Source: Siphonodentalium dalli
Taxonomy: Eukaryota; Mollusca; Scaphopoda; Gadilida; Siphonodentaliidae
DNA length: 64,000 nucleotides
Assembly (NCBI GenBank): GCA_032622095.1
Contig: CP136063.1
Location: 218,319,982 to 218,383,981 of the forward strand
Direction of reading: 5' to 3'
Both the position numbers and the translations under genes were made by a program. The notes below the pieces were generated by a model. The model was not told the DNA's origin, searched no databases, and saw only the letters and a program-made list of their open reading frames with translations. How positions within the stretch are numbered: the stretch's first letter is position 1; each line of letters starts with the position of its first letter. This document shows positions 21,348-35,284 of this stretch, in pieces.

Positions 21348-21821
21348 GGTCACATGGTTACAATACACCAATACAAATTAGTAGAGTGATTTCCCCTGGG
21401 ACCCCCAAGCTAGGATCAGCATACAAAAAATTCTGGCAGCTGAATGGTCAATGATACATGGATGAAAATTGCACGAAAAAATGCACAAATGTGTTTCCCG
21501 TCGAGAAACATCAAATATAACCACATGGTAAGTAAACGGTTATGGCTGTGCAAATGGCGAATAATTTATGGGAGGTGTTTGTGTTTTTTTCGATGTCATT
21601 ATTTTCTCAATTTTAAGGGTAGTGTGACGTTTGTCAAGCTGCAGTGTGATTTACCACGTTCACAAGTACTTTTGGGCACATTTCTGTGTGTCTAAAAGGA
21701 CGTTCTTTAATTTCAAATACTCGTGCAGGGTCAAAGCTTTCCTGCGAATACAGGCCAGCGGGATTTGTTAACACTGAGGCCTATGTAAATCATTTGGTGC
21801 ATGTATTGTAACCTATAGTGA
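21348..21821 (+). mobile_element. GGTTACA-type TIR element, copy 1
   Basis: Left end CACATGGTTACAATACACC, right end GTATTGTAACCTATAGTG, so the full terminus is probably CACTATAGGTTACA. The right end contains CACTGAGGCCTATG as in the 451-bp family, so the two families share terminal sequence. The start CACTA is compatible with a CACTA/EnSpm-like MITE, but the TSD is not clear. Confidence 0.65.
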
Positions 21822-22685
21822 AAAATGGTCGTTTTTCAGATTTCTGCTCTGAAACAAGTCCTGTGCTCATTATGCCCATCAAACAAATTGGAAACATAAA
21901 GCACGCAATACGACAGCTTATTTGGCGCCGGAGCCGTCCAATAAAATTACAAATTAACCCCTCTGATGCAATTTCTGCTTCTCGTTGTAGAACCGAAATT
22001 ACCATTTTCGACCTATTTTTGGACCCAATGGTGCCCCTTTAATGAATGTGAGACCATATTTGTTGGCGCCCGACAACCTAGATGGACGACAAGGCAGATT
22101 TGTCGGGTTTGGGCACGATATGAGAGTAAAGCGTGACGTCAGTATGGACCATACCCTAAAATATGATGCAAAATCGGACCAGATTCGGGTCAAATGAAGT
22201 TGAATTGCCCCTGTTAGATGACAGGTTGACAAAAAGCCTACCATGTAAGCTTGCAGAAATGGTTCGACTATCCAACGCGCACAGATTTCGGCCAATAAAT
22301 ATATTCTTGTGAAGGGACAATTTTGGTTTTCTGTCGATTTTTTCTAAAATTGTGTAGGTGCGCCAAATGTGAAACCTAAGTGCGCCCAATTCGCCTAGCG
22401 AATCGTATGGCATATTTTCTGGAAGTGGTATCTACAAGCTATCAGATCGACAACCTGTATGTACATCGTCATTGTTTACTTTACCAAAATTCAGCTAAAA
22501 TGAAAAAAAAATTAACATTCAAGTCAAGGTATTTTTTTTACAAATTCAGCTATGGGTGGTGACAGAAAAGGGTTAATAAAGTAAGAACACAGACATGTTT
22601 CGAATCAAATTTATTTATTTTGACGTGGGTATATAAATGGACGCAATATAACATCGTTTGGGCGACTTTCTTGTCTTTCCAGCTA
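21822..22685. other. Segment between two GGTTACA element copies
   Basis: It is bounded by GTAACCTATAGTG on the left and CACTATAGGTTAC on the right, the same layout as the 902-bp interior at 11796-12697. No conserved protein is recognised. Confidence 0.5.
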
Positions 22686-23068
22686 CCACTATAGGTTACA
22701 ATAAACCAAATACAAATTAGTAGAGTGATTTCCCCTGGGACCCGCAAGCTAGGATCAGCATAAAAACATTTCTGGCAGCTGAATGGCCAATGATACATGG
22801 ATGAAAATTGCACGAAAAAATGCACAAATGTGTTTCCTGTCGAGAAACATCAACTATAACCACATGGTAAACGGTTATGGCTGTGCAAATGGCGAATAAT
22901 TTATGGGAGGTGTTTGTGTTTTTTTCGATGTCATTTTTTTCTCAATTTTAAGGGTAGTGTGACGTTTGTCAAGCTGCAGTGTGATTTACAACGTTCACAA
23001 GTACTTTTGGGCACATTTCTGTGTGTCTAAAAGGACGTTCCTTAATTTCAAATACTCGTGCAGGGTCA
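22686..23068 (+). mobile_element. GGTTACA-type TIR element, copy 2 (3'-truncated)
   Basis: CACTATAGGTTACAATAAACC to CGTGCAGGGTCAA. About 97% identical by eye to 21354-21736, with roughly a dozen differences including a 4-bp indel (GGTAAGTAAACGG versus GGTAAACGG). It stops about 80 bp before the right TIR. Confidence 0.75.
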
Positions 23069-26000
23069 AGTTTGCGTAGACATATTTGCACACCCCCGCC
23101 GTTGGGCTTTAAATTTCCCCAGCTGGTTCCTCACAGGCCTGGATGGTAGGCTATTCTGAATTTATCAGTAGTCTTTGCCAAGGCACCGACCCGGGGCGGA
23201 ACACGATCCACTGACTTTGGTTCGACCAGGACTGGTGTTAGAAATGTATTTAACCTGATCACGAAAATTGAAAAATCCTAGCATCTGCACCGGCCTCAAG
23301 CTTTCCAAGTATTTGAAATTTCCAACCTGACACCCGCCACTGTGGGGGATCTGTTCCTCGAAAACTCATTCCGCCCGAGAAAAATCCCATTCCGAGCGGT
23401 AGAAGATCCGATTCCGTGAAAGATTTGATCGATTTTCCAGGACCATGTTTACTAATTGGTGTATTTTGAAGGAGCAACTTATGTGTTGACATATTCAAAA
23501 GATAGGACTTGTTTCCAAGTTATTTTACTCTTCGCATACTTATTCTTTAGTGCCATATATATATCACGATGAACCAAATTACAAGGGTTTGAGAACTGTG
23601 AATTTTGAATCGAAAGATATGTTTTGGAGAAAACTGCTTATGTTTATCCACAAGAATCCCATTATTACTTTAAACAATACAGTTGATCAAAATACGCGAT
23701 TTTAGCCTGACATAGTGCCTTCAAAGTAACGCTACTATACTTTCCGATTCTATATATATTCGGATTGTTCTGATTCATGACACGCACGTTTTCAACGTTT
23801 CGATTCCTGACATGGATAAATGGTTACCGTATACTCGTTTTAATTGCTTCATTTTGTTGATAGCTCCACGGCCGTTCTATATGACGTAATTTGTCATATA
23901 TATAGTGATTAACTAAATACTACGAATTAGTATCTTAAGTTTGTATACAGAGTATACGTTTCCTGCCTGGTCTGGTACACGAATACAACCTGGCCTATGG
24001 CTCGGTTCAATACGAATACCACAAAGTTGGTAATTTATAATATACGGTACTAAAGTGCATTCAAATACTCTTTCTTGAAAATATATATTAGTAATTGCTG
24101 GAAACCAAAGCCCACCGGCCTCACCACAAATCTCTGTACCCCCCAGTACTGAATCTAAAAACTACCTACAATACCCACCATTATAGCTACCAGACACAGG
24201 CTCAGAATATAAAGTAAACACATTCCCCCCACGCAGGGGGACCCCTGATTCCATCATTCAACCATTACATGTATTAGATATTTGTTCAGTCATCGTTGCA
24301 CCCAAATGTCCTAGTGAACTGATCTCTAAATATCACATATGATAGTTCGGTGTTCCCTATGATTACAAACCTATGTTTATCGTACTGTGTCTGGGGTACA
24401 ATATAGCTTTGGGTCACATATGACTACATCCCTATAAACATTATATATGGATCATATGACCACACGACCACATGACCCAGCACCCGAGCACTGAGTTTGG
24501 CGCAAAGAGAGATAACTGTATATATGCGCCCTGGTGCAGTTTATTTACAAACTCTGTATTGTTAATAGGGGTCAGGACACAACGACGCATGTCAATGGCA
24601 AACATACATGTACATTATATATACGAAACATTGTGCGTATGGGGGGACATTAGTCAGTGGAGGTACTACTATACCTTAATTTACAGTAATTTTGTAACTG
24701 TCGGGGAATATTCGATCACAATAAAATACATGTATCTTATACCATTGTTGATTATTTGCCCTGCTATTCAATACAGCTGTCTCTCATCATAATTTCAAAG
24801 TAAATAGCGCGACTGCCGGTTCGAAACTGGTAAATACACTGACGTAGGAAAGTTTTCAACGATGATGAGAAAATGAGGACATCAATAATTTTGTAACATT
24901 ATCCGAAAAGGTACTGCATAACGAGTCTGATTGGACGCCCCTTTAATAATTTCGTTATCAGTTTGATAACAAAAGCTAAGAGCCGGCCCATGGATACGTT
25001 TATCGCTAGAAAACTGGACGTGTCTAGTCGAAATCTAAAGAGCATCGCTCGGGAGCGAAAACATAAATAAACGTTTTCAATATTTTGATGGCTTATTTTG
25101 GCAACAACATGATCGGGGAACATGTCCCGGTTGACGCTAGAGGTAAAGATTAACAGACTATGTTATTAATCTTTCCTTATATCTGTGTTTTTAATTTATT
25201 CGGCTGGTAAATTTGAAAATTGCTCGGTCGACAAGCGGAATAACTCACAAGGAATAGGCTTTTTCACAGTGGGAATGGATTTTCGAAGAACAGATCACCC
25301 AAAGTGCACCCGCAAAGGTTTGAAAACATCCAACTAATGGCTATTTCAGCCAAAATATTGACAAAAAGTTGTAAAATGTGCAAATGTCGATCTAAAAACA
25401 AATTCCCACTAATAATAATTATTGTTTGAAAAATCAAACCACGAAAACAATTTAAACCTATTGTTGGTGTTACATTTCCATTTGATGTCGTGTCAGTTAT
25501 GACATTTCCAACTGTTTGAAATTTTACCATTTTATTTAATACCATCATCAATGGAACTCGGTAATAATTGTTCAGCGAAGCAACATTTCGAGTTTGTTTC
25601 ACGTTAAAATTATCATTTTACTGGATAGAGGGTTAATTGAAACGTGTGAGCACAAGCCTATAATTGTCAATCCGTTATCGATAGCCACTCGCGATAACAA
25701 AAACAGGCTCATTTTATACCTGAGTGTTGTGAATAGGTACCTTTGAACATGTCTGTCAAGTTTGAAGATTGGAAGACTATATTTAAAACCAAATTGGTTT
25801 ATTAAATTGGATATCCACTCTGCCTATCACCATTTAGATATCATGGAAGAACATACACCTATATATACATTTTGTATGCCTGTTACGTGTATTTTAATGT
25901 GTAACTGTTCATGTATTAACTGTTATTTGCAAGTGCCTCCATTGGTGTATTGCAACAGTCATCTTTAAATATCTTATCATATTATAAATATCTGCTTGTC

Positions 26001-27765
26001 CGTTTGAAATTTCCGCGGCACCGTATTTGTTTACTAAATTGACAATGGGACTTGTGCAGAAAAGGAAATGGGTGGTTATGTTCCTTGGTGAAAGTTTGGC
26101 AATAGGGTTATCTCGAGAAGAAAGAGTCTATTGCAGTCGATACCAAACAGGACAAAACAGTGGTTTTGTACCCAAGACTGAGAAATCATTATGTATACCC
26201 AGTCAATGTATAGAGTTATCTGGGTATCAAACTTGATACTCGTTCTATATGGATATTAAAATTCCAGATTGAAACATTCATAAAAAATCGTATTCTGACA
26301 GGTTACGCTGGTCATTGCGTTGAATTCATGTATCTCAACCACAGTGGTATGCTGGCGAAGTGAAAACTTTTCGTGAGTTGAGAGCAGTGAGAGCATTGTG
26401 ATATCAATTGGTTGGTTTCACCAATTTCTTTAAAGTGTAAGCAAAACGTTAATAAATGTTGTCAATCGGTTGGTAAACACACATACCCGTATGGATGAAG
26501 AGTTCTACATTTTGTAGCAATGCCATAGATTATCCCGTTCCCTAAATTTGAAGGTACCCCGATGCCCATACTGACACCGGGCGTCAAATTTGTTGAAGCC
26601 GGCAAAATTGTTGCCGGGTATACAATTTTGGCACCCCTTCCCCAGTCCATTCCTGACATGGACATCAACATGTTTGTGGTCTTTAAACTACACCATTATT
26701 TCATCGTAGCATGCATGTACGTGTTTATATGAGTATCGATGAAACAGTTGTTTTGGTGCTCACCTCCCCGATCCACATTCCAGATCCGAATGGTGCCACA
26801 TCGGAAAACGAAAACTACAATACCTATATATGTTCAGTATAAAGCGCGACAAAAAGTGTTAACATTGTTTGTTCCCTTTCCCCAACCCCCATGTTGGCTA
26901 TATAACTTTGGTATAAATGCCGACAAATACATGTTCATCAAATGTGATGTTCATCCTAATTAGTGTCCAAGTATTTGCACATAATGTCTTTTATATTGAC
27001 CATATTATATTTTATACGAGCCACCAACAGCCACAAAAACCAAAAATGTATGTTTTATGTTATAACCATGGCCAGTTTCCTAAAACAAAACCGACGATCG
27101 CACCTATATAGTTGCCACATATAACTAATAGCAGGTTCGCACCCCATGCATTATACCGATCATGGGAGAGAGGGACGCAGCTATAGTATATTCATAGGAA
27201 TGATATGATCCCTCTGAATATTAAATTGAATCCCACCTGACTGAAAACTCTTTTGTCAACACCAGCGAGATGACATTTTAGTATACAAAGATAAACAGTG
27301 GCATGTATTTCTAAATGTATCAAAACGATCGATTGAACAGGAAGCTTCCATTGCCTTTCTGTGGATTGAAACACGTATCACTCGCTGTGTATACGTTACT
27401 CACGGTGTATGTGAAGACAGCTTTGTAAATGCGATATCTACAACTAGCTACTTTTCAAAACACCCATGCCACTACAATTGACATGACAGTGCTGTCAACT
27501 CAAGTATGACTCTGGCTTGCCGTTAAAAGCTATGCGCATACTTCAACGCGGATGCTATTTAGTCGGGTGCTGACACCAGCATTTCAAATCAGCGCATTCT
27601 TTATACTTGACCATACAGATCTGTGGTGGATCTTTGTTAACATGTTGATACTCAGATACCGTTTTGCGCGAAAGTGTTTTTCTTCCTTTTTATTTCGTCG
27701 TCGGGGTGTATGCATTCCTCATATATATATAGCGTCATATATATTTATAATATATACATGTACCA
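23069..27765. other. 4.7 kb with no recognisable gene
   Basis: AT-rich sequence with short (TA)-rich runs. Open frames up to about 112 codons lack motifs, splice context or low-complexity bias that would support a gene. I could not identify transposon ends. Confidence 0.5.
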
Positions 27766-29015
27766 GAGTGCCCCAGAGTTACCCAGGCTAAAGTGACGCG
27801 GAACGCTCCACTGTGGACATTTGATGAGAATAGAGAACTATTTGCTAAAAGTAGTATTAATTGCAGGACTCACGTTGTCGGAATGATTGCAGTTTTATTT
27901 ATTGCGAGTATCGTTTATCCGGAGCTAAGAAGTAGATATTCAATATCGAGAATATTTCAGACGTTGTATACATGTATATCTTTTTTAAATGGTATAATCA
28001 ACGTGGTAGTATTCTCTGTAGTGTTTGATTTCCACATTCTGCCTGAATCGGCAATGACTGAGTATACTCACTCATCAAATGCAGTCACTGAATGGACAAT
28101 CTACGTCTTTAAAAGAATCAAGTATTTTATACGGTTTTCAATTAACAATTAAGATTTAAAAAAAAAAATATGTTGGTATCACTACCCTCTCTAACTCAAA
28201 GTGCGCCACATTGATATTTTTATACCACACCATTAGATCCATGTATAGCATGTGGGTGCCTAATTAAGAAGCAAATTTCGGTAACAACGCGGTTATGTCA
28301 TTTATGGTGCTTCTACCTAATGCACGACACTGATTGGCCAACTTTAAACCACATGTGCCATTGGACTCATTGCAGGCCTACATATACGTTTGTTGATAAT
28401 CAGTGAGAACATGTTTACCCAGTATATGATGCCCCCACTAATCACAATCCCTGACGCCACCACTATCGAAACTTTAAACTTTAGATTCCTCGTTGCAAGG
28501 AGCATCTATATAATTAAATTTAGTTGGAAAGAAATCGGCGACAAAATAATGTGTATCAATTCTGCTGCATTCCGTCCGTTTTCTCGTATCATGGACAATA
28601 ATGGGTATCAATTTGGTGAAATCGGCGTTAAAAAGTTTTATCAAGTTTGGTGCCCCTCTCCCTTTCGTGCACCCATGACTCAAATGGCGCCACGTTTGCC
28701 ATCTTGAAATCAAACGATCAGATTCCTCGTTTCATGGAGAAGAATGTGTATACATTTTGTGGAAATCGGCGCTAAACAGGTTTATCAATTATTGTGCCTC
28801 TGTCTCCTTCCGTGCACCCCTGACTCAAATAGCACCACTTTTGACATATATAAACCACACCATTAGATTCCTCATATCATGGAGATGGTTATGTATAAGT
28901 TTGGTGGAAATCGGCGACAATATTTGTTCTGTCCCTCCCCTTTTGTGCCCCTGACAACAACAGGTCAATTTAGAAAATTATAACCCGCACCATTATCTTT
29001 CTCGTAAAGAGGTAC
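27766..29015 (-). mobile_element. Decayed Helitron, family C fragment
   Basis: 27766-27850 is a diverged match to the 3'-proximal part of the Helitron at 50274 (GTTACCCAGGCTAAAGTG, then GAATAGAGAA), but the CTAG terminus is gone. 28390-29010 carries the family's repeated block with the motif GTGGAAATCGGCG, recurring about every 130-170 bp. It ends with the CCGCACCATTATCTTTCTCGT block. The 5' TC end is missing. Confidence 0.7.
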
Positions 29016-29261
29016 CCCAAATAGATTCGCGAAGTAATAAGGAATATTGTCCAAAATATCCTGGCAATTAACCCTCGATATGTCATCATCGCCGATTATG
29101 TGTTCGCCGCCAATGAAGCGAACAACCCGAACCGCCCGCGTGGCTGATTTTAGTGGCCATGCCTGGCCATGCAGCATATATTGCTTGTGTCTCATGAAAA
29201 CCCACGCACGCCATTCCTTGTGCGCAAGTTAATTTTAATGTACACTCAGCTTATAGGGCAT
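29016..29261. other. Unassigned sequence
   Basis: No feature seen. Confidence 0.35.
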
Positions 29262-29810
29262 GACGATACAGGGGGTTGGGTATGCGTACTTATAATGTCC
29301 GTTTGACCACGTAAAGTGCACGTTTTCACGACTGGTTACATGCAGGGACGCGGTGAACACTATTATGTGCATGTTCTCAAGACTTATCACGTGTAGGGAC
29401 GCGACGACAGAGAGTTTGGATGTACGTACATATTGCATGGCACAATGTCGGTCTATATGGACATTTCATGTGTACGTTATCAAGACTGGTAACAGGGACG
29501 CGGTGACAGAGGATTGAGGTGCACGCATACTCATATTATTTGGGACACTGTCGGGTCTATTTTAAAATAGCATACGCATGCTCTCAAACTGGTCACGTAG
29601 GGACGTGGCGACACGGGGTTGGGTGTACGTACTTATATTGCATGGGACACATTCGGGTCTATTTTATAAAGTCATGTGTATGTCCCAAGGCAGGTCACAT
29701 GGACCTGTCAGATTGGGTTGGTGTGGCCCGGGTACTTATATTGCATGGGACACTGTTGGGTCTATTTGAACAGTTCGTGTGTATGTTCTCATGGCTGGTC
29801 TCTTAAGTGC
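29262..29810 (+). repeat. Satellite-like tandem array, about five units of 105-125 bp
   Basis: Each unit has the order GGGTTGGGTGTACGTACTT, ATATTGCATGGGACAC, GTCGGGTCTATTT, GTGTATGTTCTCA, CTGGTCAC, AGGGACGCGGTGACA. Units are diverged from each other and some are truncated. Not coding. Confidence 0.8.
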
Positions 29811-29909
29811 ATGCCCCTTGAACCAGACCGAAATATTTCATTATCACCCCTCCCCTCGGATTAATAACTTCCAACATATGCAGCAAGTTTTAATTGTTTT
29901 GAGAAAAAA

Positions 29910-32000
29910 GTGCCAAACTTCAAACTAATTGCAACACAATGTTTCTTAGCAGGAATAAGTCTATTAACCCATTATAAACAACATACTAAAAATAAAAAAG
30001 GATCAAGAAAGGCGAAATTGATAAATTATGATTACAGAGCAGCAAACATTTTCCAATACGTTGAGTATTTTCGAGTTATGTGCCTCCAAAATTGGGATGT
30101 TGTCTAATTGCGGAGACTCAATTTCTAATAGCTAAAATCCATATTTTATGGTCCAGTATTTAAAAAAAAAGGATATCTTGCTGTTGTATTAATTTCCTAA
30201 CTAGATTGTGCACAAAAATGATTACTTTGATTTTCTATGATTGAGAAGACAAAAAAGTTCTTAAACAAAATGAGCGTTCCATTGTATAGCCAAATTTCCC
30301 TTGTGACACAGAACTGGTATGATGAAATACCATATTTGAAGTCATACAACTCGATACATTGATTTCCATATGCCCTGTATTTCAAAACACCTCTTAAGTA
30401 TACTGGGCTAAATACACTGTGTTGGAATTGCTAAACACAGTTGTTAAAAAACAAATTATGGCCTTATGAATCCTTAGTATTGAATATTTTCCAAAAAATG
30501 CCATGTTGGACAGCATTTGGATGTTTTTGTCCATTTTAAAAGGTATTTTTGTGCACAAATAGTAATCAACAATGAACACAATTAGTGTTTAATGAGTATA
30601 ATCATTTGAACGTTCCTCCTAAAACACTTATCTTGGAAAAAATAGGATTACATTGATTAAGCTAATCAACAGTTACTGGATTTCACATTATTTTTCAAGC
30701 AACTGACTCCAAATTTGAACGTTTATAATGGGGTAGGTGTAATCACAAAAGGCTATAATCTTGTCACCCCATATTCTAATTATTGCAGACAAAAGTTGTT
30801 TTATTCAAGTTTGTGTAGATTGTTTAATTAGTACTTTAGTGGAGGTGTATTTAGAACTTAATGGGCATGTCATATAGAACTATCCCGAAATAATAATTCG
30901 CTATCGAGTGGCAACACAAAGGATTGTAGCTCTGAATATGAACATCAGATCAGGAAGCAGTAAACTCCATTTGAAAGAATGTTTGTAGTAATGTTTTATG
31001 TATCAAGATCCACGTTTTCTGAGATTTTGTCAATATGGTTTCCCCTACCCCATTTTTCCGATATTCAAATTTAGAGTCAGTTTTCAGAAACATGAGTGAA
31101 ATCCAGTGACATTCATTGACATATCCAATGTAACGCTATTATTTCAACACTAAGAGTTTTAGGGTAAACGAACATCTCTTTTACTATTTATACACAAACC
31201 TTTCAAAATGGACAAAAACGCCCCGAAATCGCATTTTTAGAAAAAAGTTAATACTGAGGATTCATTGGGCCATAAGTTGATTTTCTACACAATGTATTTT
31301 GAAATTCCTTCACAGTGTGTTTAACCATGTATACTTAAGTTATTGTGAGAAATGTAGGGAATACGGATTTATATTTATTGAGTTGTATGACCTCAAATAT
31401 GCTATTTCATCACGCCGGTTCTCGATCACAGGCAAATTTGGCTGTCCATGTAATGGAAGACACAATTTGTTTAAGAATATTTTTTTTATTTTTGTCTTCT
31501 CAATCATACATGCATAAGGAAATCATTTTTGTTTCTGCACAATCTAGAGAAGACATTAATAAAACAACAAAAGATCACTTCATTTTCTTTAGTTTTTAAA
31601 ATACAAGACAATAAAAATTGATTTTAGCTAACTTTGAGAATTTCGGCTCTGAAATTAGATAAACTCCCAATTTTGGAGGCAAATAACTTGAGAACGTATC
31701 TGGGAAAAGTTTTCTTCTGTATTCGGAATTGTCTACGCACTTTACAAAATGGATATACAAATGGAAGGTCTTGTGAAATATTATTTTTTATAAACATTGT
31801 TGAAAAGCCATAAATTGAGTATTTTACCAAATTTTGACAAATTATTTCACAAAATTCACAAATTCACCAATTCACCAATTTCGCAGTTCTTGATTTTTTT
31901 TTTATTTTTAACATGTTTTTATTTTTAACATGTTTTTATTTTTAACTTATTCCCAATGGGAAACTTTTGTTGCAAATAGTTTGAGGGCAAACTACAAATG
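29910..32000. mobile_element. 2.1-kb fold-back element with about 800-bp arms
   Basis: The left arm (about 29910-30727) and right arm (about 31063-32000) are diverged reverse complements. GTGCCTCCAAAATTGGGA on the left pairs with TCCCAATTTTGGAGGC on the right. CAAACTAATTGCAAC near 29917 pairs with GTTGCAAATAGTTTG near 31969. GAGTTGTATGACCTCAAATA (31379) pairs with TATTTGAAGTCATACAACTC (30331). The matching open frames on opposite strands are a result of this symmetry. Exact ends and TSD are not resolved. A 17-bp triplicate ATTTTTAACATGTTTTT lies at 31905-31945. Confidence 0.75.
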
Positions 32001-34600
32001 CACTGGAGTTTTAACATAATACTAAAGTTCTGGTGTTGCCAATGATATATAATTGCTCTAAGCTCTTACATCACTCCGCGTGCCGGTAAATACACGTGTG
32101 TCTTGCCAAATCATGAGGCAGAATTTAGGGGCTAATTGTGTTATAAATATGTATATTAATTTTATAGTACTTTCCAGATATACGTGATTAAATCTTGTAA
32201 AATAGTTCATGGGGGATCTGATGCATGCATCTTCTTTTCTTGTCGTGATTGTCAGTGGATCGTTATTATGCTCTATTTTCTGCGAAGAACATGGAGAAAT
32301 ATCTTACTCTTTCCAATAGTCACTAAAGTTCTCACGAATTCATTTTTCGTCCTTTGACTGAGATTTTTTTCTGTTCCTGGATATAAGAGCCGACAATGTT
32401 CCGTTAACGTTTTCAAGATTTACAGACATTTTCATTCAGGGTTTCTTCGACATAGTCCATGATATTAAAATTTGGGACTCTAAATAATCATTACAATTTG
32501 TAATACAGCCCCTTCCTTGGGTATTTCGATGTGTGTGTTGTGTTTGTTTATTTCCCAAACAAACAATGGAATTTCGGAGAGGGGTTAATGTTTGATTGGG
32601 CAATGAAGCTGTTAGCTTCTAGCACATGAGTGTGCGTAGTTGGTGTACTCAGCACGAATTGTGTGAGGTGATGTCAAACCGTGCTGATTGGACTAGGGCC
32701 ATTCACGGCTGTAGAGGCACATCAACGGTTGTTTATTTTAAGCAAATATATAAGCTTAAAGGATTGCCGCTAATCCACTGAGCACGGTGCCGAAAAAAAT
32801 TGTGATAGGTAGCCCGTAACTGATGTTATGCCGATTTAAAGTTCCATCATGGATTATGCAATCTGAACAGTTAATGTTCACGCATGTGACGTCACATGAG
32901 GGACTGCTAGCGACAAGCAATACTGAAAGGCTGACGCAATTGGCTTTTATTCACCGGTGGTAATCAATAACTGATCGTTTATACAGAAACGACTGGACGA
33001 TCGGAGCTGAACATTTGTATATAGAGGTAATATGACCCGGAAAAAATCTTATTAGATAGGCCCCATTGACATCAGATGCCCTAATAGGGCACTAATTATT
33101 ACTAAAATAAAATCGTTAATTATATAACCAAAATGGTTGCAATCTGGTCGGTGAAAGTTGAAATATGGGGGTAAATTGACCCATAGAGTGTCAAGAGTTA
33201 GATGCCGTTGACTTTAGACGACTTAAAGGGGTAAATATTAGCAATAAAGAACGTTCCTTATCAGCTTAGAAGATAAGTAGGAAAATTGGTACATATGGGA
33301 CCCCACTTACCTGACCAGGGGAATGCCATGGGATAAGCGTCTTTGAAGTTTGACTTTGAAGGTTGACCACAGATGACTTAAAGGGGGACAAATAAATTAT
33401 ATTATTAATAAATTGCGTTTATCTACCTATCTAATAAGTGTAATTTTCTACATAAACTCGTTTTTGCAAAAAAAAATTAAAATATTTTAGCACCACGTTA
33501 ATAGAGAAGGCCTCCGGGTATATGTGTAGCGTATGGCTCGTTGTGGTCTGGGCTATACTACATTTATACCACCCGCTTGGGTCCAACCAATTGAAATACC
33601 GATTAAACAACATAATTTATTCTAAACGATAGAATGAGCATTATATATATAATTACATTTATATATGACACACCTCAATAACACATGTGACTAACTTCGG
33701 GGTCCTCAGTATCATGAAGCTACTGTGAATTAAATATCAATTCTAAAAAAATCAGCTCTATCGAAATAGCAATTCTATATCTCTAAATTAAATAATTACT
33801 TATTTAAATATGTGAACTGTCATTTTCAAATATTAAACTGCATTGTTATTAACATTCCAACTGGGCCACATTATTAAAATCATTCCAAGAATGAACTACT
33901 GTATTAATGACTTCATAAATAGCCACAGTGTTATTGACATTCAATGCGAATTTCAGTAAGATTTCCCAAAGTTTTGGTTGTAGGAACCAATTTGGAACGA
34001 CACAGACATATCCCTAAAATTCCATATGAATTTATGGACTGCTAAAAAGACATTGCCGCCTTAATAGACTCCAAAATTCCACAGAGTAGGAAAACAAGGG
34101 AGTCATTCGCCTTACTATTTTCAGATCTGTAGGGAGTCTTTGGTGACAATGAAGCCGATGATACTGAGACACCAGTACATGGGGTAACCTTTCTGGCACT
34201 GCACAATCATACTGTGGTGTCAATATCTAAATTCATGCAGTATATGATTTGCATCCAGGAGTAACTAAATAGATATGGAATATAATGCACTCATGAATAA
34301 ATCATTTGTATATAAGATAAACTACTCCAACTATTTCCTTATGAAAAATAAACTTTGTCAAATATGAACTGTAAACAAATAACGATGAAAATAGGGTTAC
34401 TTGCCCAAACAAGACAAGAAAGTATAACACAGAGTATAACAAGTAAACCACTTTTTAGAGGGTATAGAAATGGCCGCCCGAAAATTAGCAGCAACTCTGC
34501 TGCATTCCCCTTCCCTGAAACCACAGTAATTTAATCAAATCATGTTCATTGTATAAGGTTAGTGCTTTGTCAGCCAGTGTTTCTTCACCTTTTCACCATA
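32001..34600. other. 2.6 kb with no recognisable gene
   Basis: AT-rich. A weak direct repeat (GACTTAAAGGGG) occurs at about 33220 and 33375. I looked for a Gypsy LTR here and found none. Confidence 0.45.
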
Positions 34601-34639
34601 CTTGTTTCACAACTTTTGTTGACGTGAAGTGACAAGTCC

Positions 34640-35060
34640 TCACGCCTGCATTTGTGATCTGTATTTTAACTGAAGTGGTGTACACTCAGAAAGTTTAAGA
34701 TTCCTCTCCTTATCTGTTTCCGGCACACTGTGATGAACGATGTGCTCCTTCCTAGGTTGTACTACACATCTGGGATCTTTATAGAACTTATTGGTTATAC
34801 TTTTAATGTTAGGATCGGTTGTGGCCCCGCATGCTTCTTTGTTCGTTTTCCTGTGAGTGCGAATGATGTGACGTTTCACTTTTGTATATTCAGGATGATA
34901 ATTCATGCACACGTACAAAGGCTACATGCATCTTACGCCAATGTACCAGTAACCAGTTAAATGTTTCCAGCACAGCCTCACTGCAACCTTCCACTGGAGA
35001 GACCTGACTTCTTGGTAGTCACATTCTATAACAACTGACATCTTTCTAGAAATGAGAAGA
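34640..35060 (-). pseudogene. Retroelement C-terminal or unrelated decayed ORF
   Basis: A frame with one in-frame TAG reads MSVVIECDYQEVRSLQWKV..., then YVCMNYHPEYTKVKRHIIRT and a basic stretch. It has a zinc-finger-like spacing (C-x3-H...H-x4-H) but no complete C2H2. Position and strand fit the 3' end of the Gypsy element, yet the family is not recognised. Confidence 0.35.
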
Positions 35061-35089
35061 GGATACGATTTTATATATCAAATAGTAAA

Positions 35090-35225
35090 TTAACTGTGAA
35101 CGGAATTCTGGTCCTCGGTCACGGTGCAACTGTTTGGAACACCAAATCGACAAACTATTTCAGTTACCAACTTATCGGCAACTATGGGAGCCGTGTGGTC
35201 AGGGAGTGCAAACTATCCTGCAATG
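35090..35225 (-). pseudogene. Duplicated integrase core segment
   Basis: Plus-strand GAACGGAATTCTGGTCCTCGG through GGGAGTGCAAACT matches 35407-35526 at roughly 85% by eye, in the same orientation and about 310 bp away. So part of the integrase core occurs twice in tandem. The downstream copy diverged independently. Confidence 0.8.
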
Positions 35226-35284
35226 TGGACATATATACCATCACAATGAGGGCAACTGATCATCTCAATAATTTCTGTTGCTAT

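Noticed and set aside
30197-31517. Related 60-70-codon frames on opposite strands as a gene pair
   Set aside because: They are the two arms of the fold-back at 29910-32000, AT-rich and without motifs.
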